Of a DNA stretch of 64,000 nt, positions 1-8,691 are shown one piece after another. The stretch lies in NCBI RefSeq assembly GCF_045038405.1, contig NZ_CP173660.1:310001-374000 (forward strand), read 5' to 3'. Below the pieces are notes generated by a model. That model worked only from the letters and a program-made list of their open reading frames with translations, was not told the origin of the DNA and searched no databases. Position 1 is the stretch's first letter, and the number at the start of each line of letters is the position of its first letter. The stretch comes from Sellimonas caecigallum (GTDB lineage Bacteria; Bacillota; Clostridia; Lachnospirales; Lachnospiraceae). A program made the position numbers and the translations under genes.

Positions 1-1217
1 GCAAGTCCCATAACCTCGATCAGACCGATGTTTTCTTTTTTGATATGGTGATACTCCGCGTGCGGGTGGTACACGCCAAGCGGGTGTTCGCTCGTCGTAA
101 TATTATTGCGAAGTGTCAAGTCGAGCTCGTACATTCCGTCTTTTCTTCGTGCGATCGGCGTGATCGTATTGTGTGGTTCCCCGTCTGTCTCAGCATAGAT
201 AAATGCCTCCTCGTCTGTGTAGCTTCTCCATGCCTGCAGTACGTGGTCTGCAAGATCGATCAGTCTCTTCTCATCTTTGTGGCGGATGCGCAGAACAGAG
301 AGCGGCCACTTGACGATTCCGGATTCCACATCTTCATATCCCGGTATGACAACTTCCTTTTCGATCGGAGCCTTTGCCATGGCGAAAGTATAGTGTCCGC
401 CCTGGAAATGATCGTGGCTGAGGATCGATCCTCCTACGATCGGGAGATCTGCATTGGATCCAAGGAAATAGTGCGGGAACTGTTTTACGAAATCGAACAG
501 TTTTGTAAATGCTGCCCTGTCAATCTTCATTGGCACATGTTTACCGTTAAATACGATACAGTGTTCATTGTAATATACGTACGGAGAATACTGGAATCCC
601 CACTGAGAATCATTGATTGTGATCGGGATGATCCGGTGGTTTTCACGCGCCGGATGATCCAGGCGTCCTGCATATCCTTCATTTTCCACACAAAGCTGAC
701 AGCTTGGATAACTTGTTGTCTTGGCATTTTTTGCCGCAGCGATGGCTTTCGGGTCTTTTTCCGGTTTGGAAAGATTGATCGTGATATCGATCTCGCCGTA
801 CGGGCTGTCCACTTTCCATTTTTTATCTTTTTTCACGCGATACCTTCTGATGTAATCGCTGTCCTGGCTCAGCTTGTAGAAATACTCTGTAGCCGATTCC
901 GGCGATTCTTCATACTTTTCAAAGAATTCCCTCTGCACCTGAGCCGGCCGTGGGACAAGGCAGTTCATGATTTTCGTATCAAAAAGATCACGGTAACCGA
1001 TGCTATCCTCAATCAACTCTCTTTTTACAGCTTCATCGAGGAGATCTTTTAACACTTCCTCCAGATTCACATCTTTGTATTCTTCCTGAGGCTCTTCATA
1101 GCTATCCTCATGAAACAGATCCAAAAGAAGATTTCTCGCATAAATTTTTTCACACTCTGGGAGCAGACCTGTCTCTACCCCGTATTGTATCAGCTTCTTT
1201 ATACTTTCATTCAGCAT
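1..1217 (-). CDS. galT: UDP-glucose--hexose-1-phosphate uridylyltransferase, class II (partial)
   Basis: The open frame runs off the left window edge, so the C-terminus is missing. Its start, MLNESIKKLIQYG, lies 15 nt after galK, behind AGGAG. The translated part resembles the Firmicutes class II GalT family, with residues such as PSCQLCVENEGYAGRL and a segment containing SHDHFQGGHY. The family transfers UMP between UDP-glucose and galactose-1-phosphate in the Leloir pathway and acts in the cytoplasm. Coupling to galK supports the assignment. I rate it high because gene order and sequence agree. Confidence 0.93.
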   Translation of the reverse strand, partial: MLNESIKKLIQYGVETGLLPECEKIYARNLLLDLFHEDSYEEPQEEYKDVNLEEVLKDLLDEAVKRELIEDSIGYRDLFDTKIMNCLVPRPAQVQREFFEKYEESPESATEYFYKLSQDSDYIRRYRVKKDKKWKVDSPYGEIDITINLSKPEKDPKAIAAAKNAKTTSYPSCQLCVENEGYAGRLDHPARENHRIIPITINDSQWGFQYSPYVYYNEHCIVFNGKHVPMKIDRAAFTKLFDFVKQFPHYFLGSNADLPIVGGSILSHDHFQGGHYTFAMAKAPIEKEVVIPGYEDVESGIVKWPLSVLRIRHKDEKRLIDLADHVLQAWRSYTDEEAFIYAETDGEPHNTITPIARRKDGMYELDLTLRNNITTSEHPLGVYHPHAEYHHIKKENIGLIEVMGL

Positions 1218-1232
1218 TTCTTTACACACTCC

Positions 1233-2399
1233 TTACTCTACGACTCCGGCGCCATCTCCGATTTCCACTACGTAGAATTCTGCCTCGTGTCCTGTCTTTT
1301 CTTTGTATCCTTGTCCGACCTTTTCGATAAACATATCGACTGCATCATTTTTTACGATGCTGACCGTACATCCTCCGAATCCGCCTCCAGTAATACGGGA
1401 TCCTATTACTCCGTCAATCTCCCATGCCAGATCTACAAGGATATCGATTTCCTCACAGGATACTTCATAGTCGTCTCTCAGAGAAACATGGGATGCATTC
1501 ATCAGTTTCCCGAATTCTGTGATATTATTCTCTTTCAGAGCTTTTACCGCACGGATCGTCCTCTGATTTTCATAGACTGCATGTTTTGCACGTTTCCGGC
1601 AGATTTCATCAGAGATCGCATCTTTATGAGCCTCAAACTCTTCTTCTGTGAGATCCCCAAGTGTGTCAATGTCTGCCACTTTCTGGAGATCTTTGAGCGC
1701 TTTTTCACTTTCGTTTCTTCTGTCATTGTAGGCTGAATCCACGAGGCTGTGTTTTACCTTGCTGTTTGTGATCACGATTTTCGCATCCGGAAGTTTTACA
1801 GATGCATATTCGTATTTCAGCGTATTTGTATCAAGGAAAATCGCACAGTCTTTCTTTCCCATAGCCACCGCAAACTGATCCATGATTCCGCAGTTGCATC
1901 CATTATAATTGTTTTCGGAATACTGTCCGATCAAGGCGATTTCCGGCATGGAGATCTCGATTCCAAACAGGTCTTTTAACATCACTCCAATCAGTACTTC
2001 CAGTGATGCTGAAGAAGAAAGTCCGGAACCATTCGGGATTGTTCCATAGATCAGTACGTCCATCCCCTGGCTGATCTCAAATCCTTTCTTCTGGAACGCC
2101 CAGATGACTCCCTTCGGATAGTTCGTCCATCCTGCCTTATCAGACGGCACAAGGTCGTCGAGACTTGTCTCTACGATGCCGAGTTTTTCAAAATTCATAG
2201 AGTAAAAGCGAAGCTTTCTGTCTTCTCTTTTCCGCGCAATACCGTATGTTCCGAGAGTCAGAGCACACGGAAATACGTGTCCTCCATTGTAGTCTGTATG
2301 TTCACCGATCAGATTGACACGCCCCGGAGAAAAATAGGAATGAATCTCTCCTTCCCCGCCGTAAAGTTTTTTGAATGTTTCCATCAACTTGTTCTGCAT
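1233..2399 (-). CDS. galK: Galactokinase
   Basis: This 388-residue protein has the usual length of GHMP-family galactokinases. It shows the galactokinase signature PGRVNLIGEHTDYNGG near residue 25, the ATP-binding GLSSSASLE loop near residue 127 and the C-terminal GGGFGG motif. It phosphorylates alpha-galactose with ATP, the first committed Leloir step, in the cytoplasm. galT follows after 15 nt, so the two form an operon. A near-consensus promoter lies about 60 bp upstream, and an AraC-type regulator is divergently transcribed, a plausible but unproven galactose-responsive control. Confidence 0.97.
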   Translation of the reverse strand: MQNKLMETFKKLYGGEGEIHSYFSPGRVNLIGEHTDYNGGHVFPCALTLGTYGIARKREDRKLRFYSMNFEKLGIVETSLDDLVPSDKAGWTNYPKGVIWAFQKKGFEISQGMDVLIYGTIPNGSGLSSSASLEVLIGVMLKDLFGIEISMPEIALIGQYSENNYNGCNCGIMDQFAVAMGKKDCAIFLDTNTLKYEYASVKLPDAKIVITNSKVKHSLVDSAYNDRRNESEKALKDLQKVADIDTLGDLTEEEFEAHKDAISDEICRKRAKHAVYENQRTIRAVKALKENNITEFGKLMNASHVSLRDDYEVSCEEIDILVDLAWEIDGVIGSRITGGGFGGCTVSIVKNDAVDMFIEKVGQGYKEKTGHEAEFYVVEIGDGAGVVE

Positions 2400-2460
2400 A
2401 ATCTTATCCTTCCTTTTTTAGTTTGAAAACCGCTTGCTGTTTTCGTCTCGCTATATTAAA

Positions 2461-2489
2461 ATTATAATGCTTATATTGATTTCAAACAA
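2461..2489 (-). promoter_or_regulatory. Predicted sigma-A promoter of galKT
   Basis: On the minus strand, TTGTTT (2489-2484) is followed after 17 bp by a perfect TATAAT (2466-2461). It lies in the 131-bp divergent spacer between galK and the AraC-type gene. No regulator site could be assigned with confidence. Confidence 0.6.
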
Positions 2490-2530
2490 CAAGTATCTTG
2501 CTGAAATTTATAACGATATTGAGGTGTTTT

Positions 2531-3433
2531 ATGCAGATCCGCACTGATGAAGAAAAAAAAGAGCTGAAACAGCACGGGGACTATACGTTCCCTGTCCGTC
2601 TCAGCGAAGAAATGCTTTCCCGCTACGAAGGAGGTTCCTTTATGTGGCACTGGCACTCTGAAATCGAGCTGACTTTGATCCGAAAAGGCTGTATCGACTA
2701 CCATGTAAATGGAGAACATTACCTGTTGAAAGAAGGGGATGGGATTTTCTGCAACAGCAATGTACTCCATTCCGGATACCGGGTGGGATCATCTGACTGC
2801 CAGTATTTTTCTGTAACTTTTCATCCAAAATTTATCTATGGGTTTGAAAACAGTGTCCTCCAGACAAAATATGTCCAGCCAATCCTAAATACCGGTTATT
2901 TTTCTTCCTCTGTTTTTTGCCGCGGGGAAGAATCCCAGGATCATGTCCTCTCCCTTCTGTGGGAGATCTTTGATCTCTACTGCAAACAGGATAAAGACAT
3001 GGAATTTCGGCTCCATCTCATCCTGTCTGAAATCTGGTTTTCACTTTACCAACGCTTTCTCCTTGTCTCCTGTCCAGAGTCCGGAGGAGCAGCCTATATC
3101 GGAAGACTGAAAGACATACTGGAATATATCCACACTTCCTATCGTCAGCCCCTTACCCTGGAAGAGATCGCCGAACAAGCGCACCTTTCCAAAAGCGAAT
3201 GCTGCCGTTTCTTCAAGAAGCATATGCATATGACACTTTTCGACTATCTTCTCTATTACCGCATTCAACAAAGTCTTCCTCTTCTAAAGGAAGGACAATG
3301 TACGATCGCAAAAGCGGCAGAGTTGAGTGGATTTTCCAGCGCCTGTTATTACAGCAAAATTTTCCGGAGAGAAATGCACTGTACACCCAAGCAGTATCAG
3401 AACAGTTTTATCGATCCGGATGGCTCACACTGA
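2531..3433 (+). CDS. AraC-family transcriptional regulator
   Basis: The 300-residue protein has an N-terminal cupin-like sensor (MWHWHSEIELTLI, residues about 37-50, then NGEHYLLKEGDGIF) and a C-terminal pair of AraC helix-turn-helix motifs from about residue 195 (LTLEEIAEQAHLSKSECCRFF and AAELSGFSSACYYSKIFRRE). The start is placed at MQIRTDEEK because GAGGTG lies just upstream; the frame is open further upstream without a better site. It is divergent from galKT, which suggests but does not prove galactose control. Its 3' end overlaps the convergent birA end by 26 bp. Confidence 0.9.
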   Translation: MQIRTDEEKKELKQHGDYTFPVRLSEEMLSRYEGGSFMWHWHSEIELTLIRKGCIDYHVNGEHYLLKEGDGIFCNSNVLHSGYRVGSSDCQYFSVTFHPKFIYGFENSVLQTKYVQPILNTGYFSSSVFCRGEESQDHVLSLLWEIFDLYCKQDKDMEFRLHLILSEIWFSLYQRFLLVSCPESGGAAYIGRLKDILEYIHTSYRQPLTLEEIAEQAHLSKSECCRFFKKHMHMTLFDYLLYYRIQQSLPLLKEGQCTIAKAAELSGFSSACYYSKIFRREMHCTPKQYQNSFIDPDGSH

Positions 3434-4394
3434 TCTCCCCGGTCCTTAAGATTTCCTCCGTGCCGTCCTCGTATCGAACGCGAAGAGAGCACCTGTCGTC
3501 AATTCCCACGGCAATGGCAGGCTTCTTTTTGTCCGCCGTGTGCACAAATATTTTTTCTCCCATCCACAGCATCTTCTCTTTGTAGGAAGGATAAAATGTC
3601 CGTTCTGGCAAAGTACGGTAGTATGAGAGGACGCGTTTGATGATCTCTGCCGCCAGAACGTTTCGGATTCCTTCCGGACATTGATCTCTCTGGCAGACTG
3701 CCCCGGCTTTTTCCTGAATGGATTCCGGGAATCCTCCCTCCGGCTCCAGCACGTTGACCCCGATCCCTACGATGAGAAAATCGATCGAACCGTTCTCCAA
3801 AGAAAATGAGGCTTCCGTGAGGATCCCGCTGACTTTCTTTCCTTTTGCATACACGTCATTGACCCATTTGATGGCCGTTTCCGTCCCTGTAATGGCCTCC
3901 ACCGCCTCCGCTGTGGCTGCCGCCGAAGCCGCTGTGACCATCATGAGATCAGATATCTCCATCTGTGGTCTCAGAAGGATACTCATATATAGTCCCGTGT
4001 CCGCCGGGGAATAAAACTCCCTTCCCCGTCTTCCTCTTCCCTCCGTCTGGCATTTGGCAAGCACGACGGTTCCTTCTTTGGCCCCTTCATCTGCCAATTC
4101 CCTGAGCGTACGGTTTGTAGAGGCAACTTCCCCGTAAATGCAGAGACGGCAGTCTTCATATTTCTTTCCCAAATACTTGCGTATCGCCGCTTCGGAAAGC
4201 TTCTCACTTTCGCTCAGAAGAACATATCCTTTGTTCGTAACACCCTGAATACGGTATCCTTCCTTCTGAAGCGCCTTGACCGATTTCCACACAGCGCTCC
4301 TGGAAATCTGAAGTTTCTCAGCCATCTCTTGTCCTGAAATGGCTTCCCCATCTGCCTCCAAGAGTAGGGCAAGTACTCTGTCTTTTCCCGTCAT
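3408..4394 (-). CDS. birA: Bifunctional biotin--[acetyl-CoA-carboxylase] ligase / biotin operon repressor
   Basis: This 328-residue protein has an N-terminal winged helix (QEMAEKLQISRSAVWKSVKA, residues about 22-41) followed by the BPL/LplA catalytic fold with GRGRRGREFYSP near residue 120 and KWVNDVY near 180. The family activates biotin as biotinyl-AMP, attaches it to carboxyl carrier proteins and, in forms with the helix-turn-helix, represses biotin genes. The start overlaps the stop of the upstream PucR-type gene as ATGA, so translation is probably coupled. No biotin synthesis gene lies nearby. Confidence 0.95.
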   Translation of the reverse strand: MTGKDRVLALLLEADGEAISGQEMAEKLQISRSAVWKSVKALQKEGYRIQGVTNKGYVLLSESEKLSEAAIRKYLGKKYEDCRLCIYGEVASTNRTLRELADEGAKEGTVVLAKCQTEGRGRRGREFYSPADTGLYMSILLRPQMEISDLMMVTAASAAATAEAVEAITGTETAIKWVNDVYAKGKKVSGILTEASFSLENGSIDFLIVGIGVNVLEPEGGFPESIQEKAGAVCQRDQCPEGIRNVLAAEIIKRVLSYYRTLPERTFYPSYKEKMLWMGEKIFVHTADKKKPAIAVGIDDRCSLRVRYEDGTEEILRTGEISVSHPDR

Positions 4395-6049
4395 GACTGA
4401 TTTCTTTCCATCCTTTCTTCTGTCTCCTTTGCTTCTTCGGCCAGAACAAGTGCGAGCTGGATCCGGAAACTGTCCATATCATCGGAAAGCTGCACTCCCA
4501 GTATATCCTCGCATTTTTTCACTCTGTATTTGATGGTATTTCTGTGGAGAGACAAGGTTTCTGCCGTCTGAGCAATATTCTTCCCACAGAACAGATATGT
4601 ATAAAGTGTCTTCCGAAGCTCCTCCTGCATCAGATTCTCCGGAAAGGCAAGTTCTTTCAGCATATAAGTGCACATTTCTTCCTTCTCTCTCTCCGGTATA
4701 AATTTGAACAGCTCCTTAAAATTTTTCGGCCGATAGCTGTACAGATAAGGATACTTCTCATTTGGCTGGCCATCGAACAGACTGCTCTGCGCTTCCCTGT
4801 AAGAACCGCGTATCTTGAGAATATCGGAGAAAATCCCACCTTGCGCGATCCGTATCTCTTTTTTGAAACGATCTCTGAGATAACGGTAGATTTTCTCGTA
4901 GATATCCTCCATGCCCTCCTGTTCTCCCTGGATCAAAAGAACATACCGAAACTGGGATTCCTCCGGAAAGATAAGGATACTCCTGTCGTCCTTCTCCTCA
5001 AGAAATTCCCGTATCCATTCGTACGCAAGGATGAAGTACTCTTCCCGGCTGGAAAACCGGTTTGGCTGAAATGGCTGTCTCTCCTCTTTATCCAGTTCCA
5101 AAAGAACGACCCTGTATTCCGGCATACTCCTGATTCCATGTCCTTTTCCGATTGCGAGTACCTGCCTTTCATCCCAGCTTCGCTCATCTATCTGTTCCAG
5201 AAGAATCGTTAGGAACTCTTCTCTCGATTTTATCTGATTGTATTTCATATACAGCTCACGGTAAAAATAGATCTCCAGGGCCATGATGACCTGCTCCATG
5301 ACGAGCATCTGGTCTTCTGCCTTGCCAGGATCAAAGTCTTTGATGACCATGTAATTTGTATTGCGCCCCAATCCTTTAATAGGGTAGATACAGCAGCAAA
5401 TTTCCTGCTCCTCACATGTGTATGCCGCATCGCTTTCGAGCTGGTCCTCTTTCAGAAGTTTCTCCACAAGGCAAAGTGTTTTCTCCCGATCTGCCTGACT
5501 GTAGCTGTATCCGTAATCCTGCACCTTTCCCCACATATCGACGATCATGACGGGCGTCCCCAATATGGCGGTCATGTTGTTGATGATGCTTTTCAGAGAG
5601 CTTCCGTGCAGGATCAGCGTTGTGATCTTTTGCTGTGCATTGAGCGCATTCAAAAGCTGATCATTCTGATTGTTCCATATATAAGACAGGATTTCATGGT
5701 ACACTTTTCCGAGCGTGACATCCATGGGGATCTGAAGAAGAGGTATTCCAAGCCGGTCTGCCGTCTCGAGGACACAGTCATCCAGATAATCCAGAAATCG
5801 CCCAAGCTTGATAGCTACCCCGGCGCATTCCCTCTTATCCAGCTCTTCCAGAAAACTACACATCAAAAGAGGCTCATCCTGAAATGCCATACCTGTCATG
5901 ACAAGCAGTGTATTTCTGGATATATAGGCGGATACATCCGGACTCTCCGTAGATTCCACCGTGGAGATGGTCCTGTTCAGGTCCGCATTTTGATTCAGCA
6001 CACGCAGATATTGGAATTTTTCTTTTTCCAGCAAATCTTTTACTATCAC
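4391..6049 (-). CDS. PucR/CdaR-type transcriptional regulator
   Basis: The 552-residue protein begins with a PucR-like N-terminal domain (VKDLLEKEKFQYLRVLNQNADLNR) and ends in the PucR C-terminal helix-turn-helix (NIAQTAETLSLHRNTIKYRV). The start is a GTG behind GGAGGT with 7-nt spacing. Family members control purine, sugar-acid or amino-acid catabolism; nothing here identifies the effector. It is translationally coupled to birA (4-bp overlap), an unusual pairing with a regulator of catabolism. Confidence 0.88.
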   Translation of the reverse strand: MIVKDLLEKEKFQYLRVLNQNADLNRTISTVESTESPDVSAYISRNTLLVMTGMAFQDEPLLMCSFLEELDKRECAGVAIKLGRFLDYLDDCVLETADRLGIPLLQIPMDVTLGKVYHEILSYIWNNQNDQLLNALNAQQKITTLILHGSSLKSIINNMTAILGTPVMIVDMWGKVQDYGYSYSQADREKTLCLVEKLLKEDQLESDAAYTCEEQEICCCIYPIKGLGRNTNYMVIKDFDPGKAEDQMLVMEQVIMALEIYFYRELYMKYNQIKSREEFLTILLEQIDERSWDERQVLAIGKGHGIRSMPEYRVVLLELDKEERQPFQPNRFSSREEYFILAYEWIREFLEEKDDRSILIFPEESQFRYVLLIQGEQEGMEDIYEKIYRYLRDRFKKEIRIAQGGIFSDILKIRGSYREAQSSLFDGQPNEKYPYLYSYRPKNFKELFKFIPEREKEEMCTYMLKELAFPENLMQEELRKTLYTYLFCGKNIAQTAETLSLHRNTIKYRVKKCEDILGVQLSDDMDSFRIQLALVLAEEAKETEERMERNQS

Positions 6050-6073
6050 TGTTTTACCTCCGATTCTGTTCTG

Positions 6074-6835
6074 TCAGAATAGTTCATACGACGTATACTC
6101 ATAATCAAACTGATATCCCAGTTTCTGCGCCAGTCTTTTGGACTGCAGATTATGGGCATCCCAGCTTGGGTATAGTCCTCTCTTTTTGCATTCCAGGATA
6201 AGCCTGGCACCGCATGCCGTGGCAAGCCCTCTTCTCCGGTATGCTTCCTTCGTGTCAATCTCCACTTCGATTCCACCTTTGTAGGCAGAATATGCGGAAG
6301 CTCCGGCCACAATTTCGTCTCCTTTTACAGCCACTATCCCGACAGCATACTGGTCAAAGTGCGTATAATCACGGAACTGTCCTGCCAGATCTTTGCTCCA
6401 CTCTTCCTGTCTGCACCGTCCGTAAAGTGTTTCGTCCATCAAACGGATTTCAAATTCCTCCGGAAGTTTCGCCGCCTCTGCCCTCAGATTTTCTTCATCA
6501 AAGGAAGCCGGATCCTTCCGAAATGCATACCTTGTAAACTTTCGGATCTTTTCTGGAAAGCACTTTTCGATCAGCGTGTTCCACCGTTCCTCCCGTCCTA
6601 CCAGAATCAACATTTCTCTTTCTGATTGCCCGGCACACTCCTGGAGCAGCTCTTCACTCGGTTCTCCTGCTAAAAAGCAGAAATCTCCAAGACACGCAGC
6701 GGCAGTGACCGGATGTTCCTTTGAGTCCGCGTACATGCATCCCATAACTCTATCCAGACAGGACCAGATGACTGTCTCATTCCAACCTTCGAACAATTTT
6801 TCCGCAGCACATGGATCTTGCAGTTTTACTATCAT
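6074..6835 (-). CDS. GNAT family N-acetyltransferase
   Basis: The C-terminal half carries a GNAT acetyl-CoA fold, with YAVGIVAVKGDEIVAGASAY and the pyrophosphate-binding loop EAYRRRGLATACGARL, giving about 253 residues. The start at MIVKLQDP is chosen because GGAGG lies 5 nt upstream; the in-frame Met 24 nt earlier has no ribosome site. The two-part architecture resembles GNAT proteins with an N-terminal degenerate domain. The acetyl acceptor is unknown. The gene lies just upstream of the PucR-type regulator on the same strand and may share its transcript. Confidence 0.85.
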   Translation of the reverse strand: MIVKLQDPCAAEKLFEGWNETVIWSCLDRVMGCMYADSKEHPVTAAACLGDFCFLAGEPSEELLQECAGQSEREMLILVGREERWNTLIEKCFPEKIRKFTRYAFRKDPASFDEENLRAEAAKLPEEFEIRLMDETLYGRCRQEEWSKDLAGQFRDYTHFDQYAVGIVAVKGDEIVAGASAYSAYKGGIEVEIDTKEAYRRRGLATACGARLILECKKRGLYPSWDAHNLQSKRLAQKLGYQFDYEYTSYELF

Positions 6836-6890
6836 CTTTCTCCTCCCTATTTCTTCCATTTTCTGGAAGTCTTTGTTCTCTTTCTCTTAC

Positions 6891-6904
6891 GTTGTAATCA
6901 CAAC
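6891..6904. promoter_or_regulatory. Dyad upstream of hcp (possible FNR/HcpR-class operator)
   Basis: GTTGT-AATC-ACAAC is an inverted repeat 71 bp before the hcp start, in the divergent spacer with the acetyltransferase gene. Its half-sites resemble TTGT..ACAA sites bound by CRP/FNR-superfamily regulators, some of which control hcp in anaerobes. The assignment is by similarity only. Confidence 0.4.
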
Positions 6905-6975
6905 ATATTTATTGTAAAAACTATATTATACTCTCAGAGAAAAGTCAACAACGAACAGACAGGAGGAAAATCAAA

Positions 6976-8610
6976 ATGGAAAATAAAATGTTTTGTTATC
7001 AATGTCAGGAAACGGCCGGCTGCAAAGGCTGTACCATAACTGGAGTCTGTGGGAAGACTCCCAGGACAGCCGCCATGCAGGATCTTCTCGTATATGTAAC
7101 CAAGGGGCTTTGCGCGGTAACTTCCCGCCTTCGTGAGCTGGGAATTCCCGTGGCCTCGTCTGTCAACAAACATATTAGCGAAAACCTTTTTGCTACTATT
7201 ACCAATGCAAATTTTGATGAAGATGCGATCGTGGAGCGAATCCGCCAAACACTGATAGAAAAAGAATCCCTTCTTGCAAATCTTCCGTCGAAAGAAGGTC
7301 TTCCAGATGCTGCCTTGTGGAATGGCGCTGAGGAAACTTTCTCTGAAAAGGCGGCGAAAGTTGGTATTCTTTCCACCGAACAGGAGGATATCCGCAGCCT
7401 CCGGGAACTGATCACATATGGTATCAAAGGACTGTGCGCATATCTTTACCATGCATCCGTCCTTGGAAAGCAGGAAGAAGAAATCGATAGCTTCCTCCAG
7501 AAAGCACTTGCCGCCACACTTAATGATTCTCTCTCTGCAGAAGAACTTGTCGCACTCGCTATGGAGACTGGAAAATACGGAGTCCAGGGGATGGCTCTTC
7601 TCGATGCAGCCAACACATCAGCCTACGGCAATCCGGAAATTTCAAAGGTCAATATCGGAGTCAGAAGCCGTCCGGGTATCCTCGTATCCGGCCATGATCT
7701 CCGTGATCTGGAACTTCTGCTGGAACAGACACAGGGGACGGGCATAGATGTCTATACCCACTCTGAGATGCTCCCGGCACACTACTATCCGGCCTTCAAA
7801 AAATATCCGAATTTTATTGGAAACTATGGGAATGCATGGTGGAAACAAAAGGAAGAATTCGAAAAATTCCACGGTCCGATTCTCATGACAACCAACTGTA
7901 TCGTCCCTCCAAAGGACAGCTATAAAGACCGTCTTTACACGACAGGAGCTTCGGGATATCCTGGTTGCGTCCATATTCCGGACGACGGAAAAAATGGAAA
8001 GGATTTCTCCGTTATCATCGAACATGCCAGACAGTGCGCTGCACCGGAAGAACTGGAGACCGGAGAGATCATCGGCGGATTTGCCCACAGCCAAGTGCTC
8101 TCCCTTGCGGACAATATCGTGGAAGCTGTGAAATCCGGCGCCATCAAAAAGTTTGTCGTCATGGCAGGCTGCGACGGACGGGCCAAATCCCGTGACTATT
8201 ATACCGATTTTGCCCAGGCTCTCCCAAAGGACACTGTGATCTTGACAGCAGGATGCGCAAAATATAAGTATAACAAACTAAATCTCGGAGATATCAATGG
8301 AATCCCACGCGTCCTTGATGCCGGACAGTGCAATGACTCCTATTCTCTCGCACTCATCGCCTTGAAACTGCAAGAAGTCTTTGAACTTTCAGATATCAAT
8401 GATCTGCCGATCATTTACAACATCTCCTGGTATGAGCAGAAAGCAGTCATCGTTCTTCTTTCTCTTCTTTACCTGGGCGTAAAGAACATTCATCTTGGAC
8501 CAACACTCCCTGCCTTCCTCTCTCCGAATGTGGCAAAGATCCTAATTGAAAACTTCGGTATCGCAGGTATCAAAACTGTCCAGGAAGACATCCATACTTT
8601 CTTCCATTAA
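6976..8610 (+). CDS. hcp: Hydroxylamine reductase (hybrid cluster protein)
   Basis: The 544-residue protein begins MENKMFCYQCQETAGCKGC, the N-terminal cysteine pattern of hybrid cluster proteins, and carries downstream hybrid-cluster ligands such as TNCIVPP, GYPGCVHI and AGCDGR with a late AGCAKYKYN segment. The family binds a [4Fe-4S] cluster and a 4Fe-2S-2O hybrid cluster and reduces hydroxylamine or nitric oxide in the cytoplasm, protecting against nitrosative stress. AGGAGG precedes the start. The gene is monocistronic, closed by a strong hairpin. Confidence 0.97.
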   Translation: MENKMFCYQCQETAGCKGCTITGVCGKTPRTAAMQDLLVYVTKGLCAVTSRLRELGIPVASSVNKHISENLFATITNANFDEDAIVERIRQTLIEKESLLANLPSKEGLPDAALWNGAEETFSEKAAKVGILSTEQEDIRSLRELITYGIKGLCAYLYHASVLGKQEEEIDSFLQKALAATLNDSLSAEELVALAMETGKYGVQGMALLDAANTSAYGNPEISKVNIGVRSRPGILVSGHDLRDLELLLEQTQGTGIDVYTHSEMLPAHYYPAFKKYPNFIGNYGNAWWKQKEEFEKFHGPILMTTNCIVPPKDSYKDRLYTTGASGYPGCVHIPDDGKNGKDFSVIIEHARQCAAPEELETGEIIGGFAHSQVLSLADNIVEAVKSGAIKKFVVMAGCDGRAKSRDYYTDFAQALPKDTVILTAGCAKYKYNKLNLGDINGIPRVLDAGQCNDSYSLALIALKLQEVFELSDINDLPIIYNISWYEQKAVIVLLSLLYLGVKNIHLGPTLPAFLSPNVAKILIENFGIAGIKTVQEDIHTFFH

Positions 8611-8613
8611 AAA

Positions 8614-8670
8614 GAATCCTGGCTTCAGAATCATGGTGGCACACACCATGATTCCGGCCAGGAATGTTTC
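8614..8670 (+). terminator. Hairpin terminator after hcp
   Basis: A long stem (AATCCTGGC...GGCCAGGA, with inner AATCATGGTG/CACCATGATT) starts a few bases after the hcp stop and is followed by a T-rich stretch. It separates hcp from the convergent MATE gene. Confidence 0.75.
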
Positions 8671-8691
8671 TTAATTTTATAAATATCTCTA

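Noticed and set aside
45..1052. 335-codon plus-strand frame opposite galT
   Set aside because: It is antisense to a clear GalT coding frame, shows no family features and has Cys/Ile-rich random composition.
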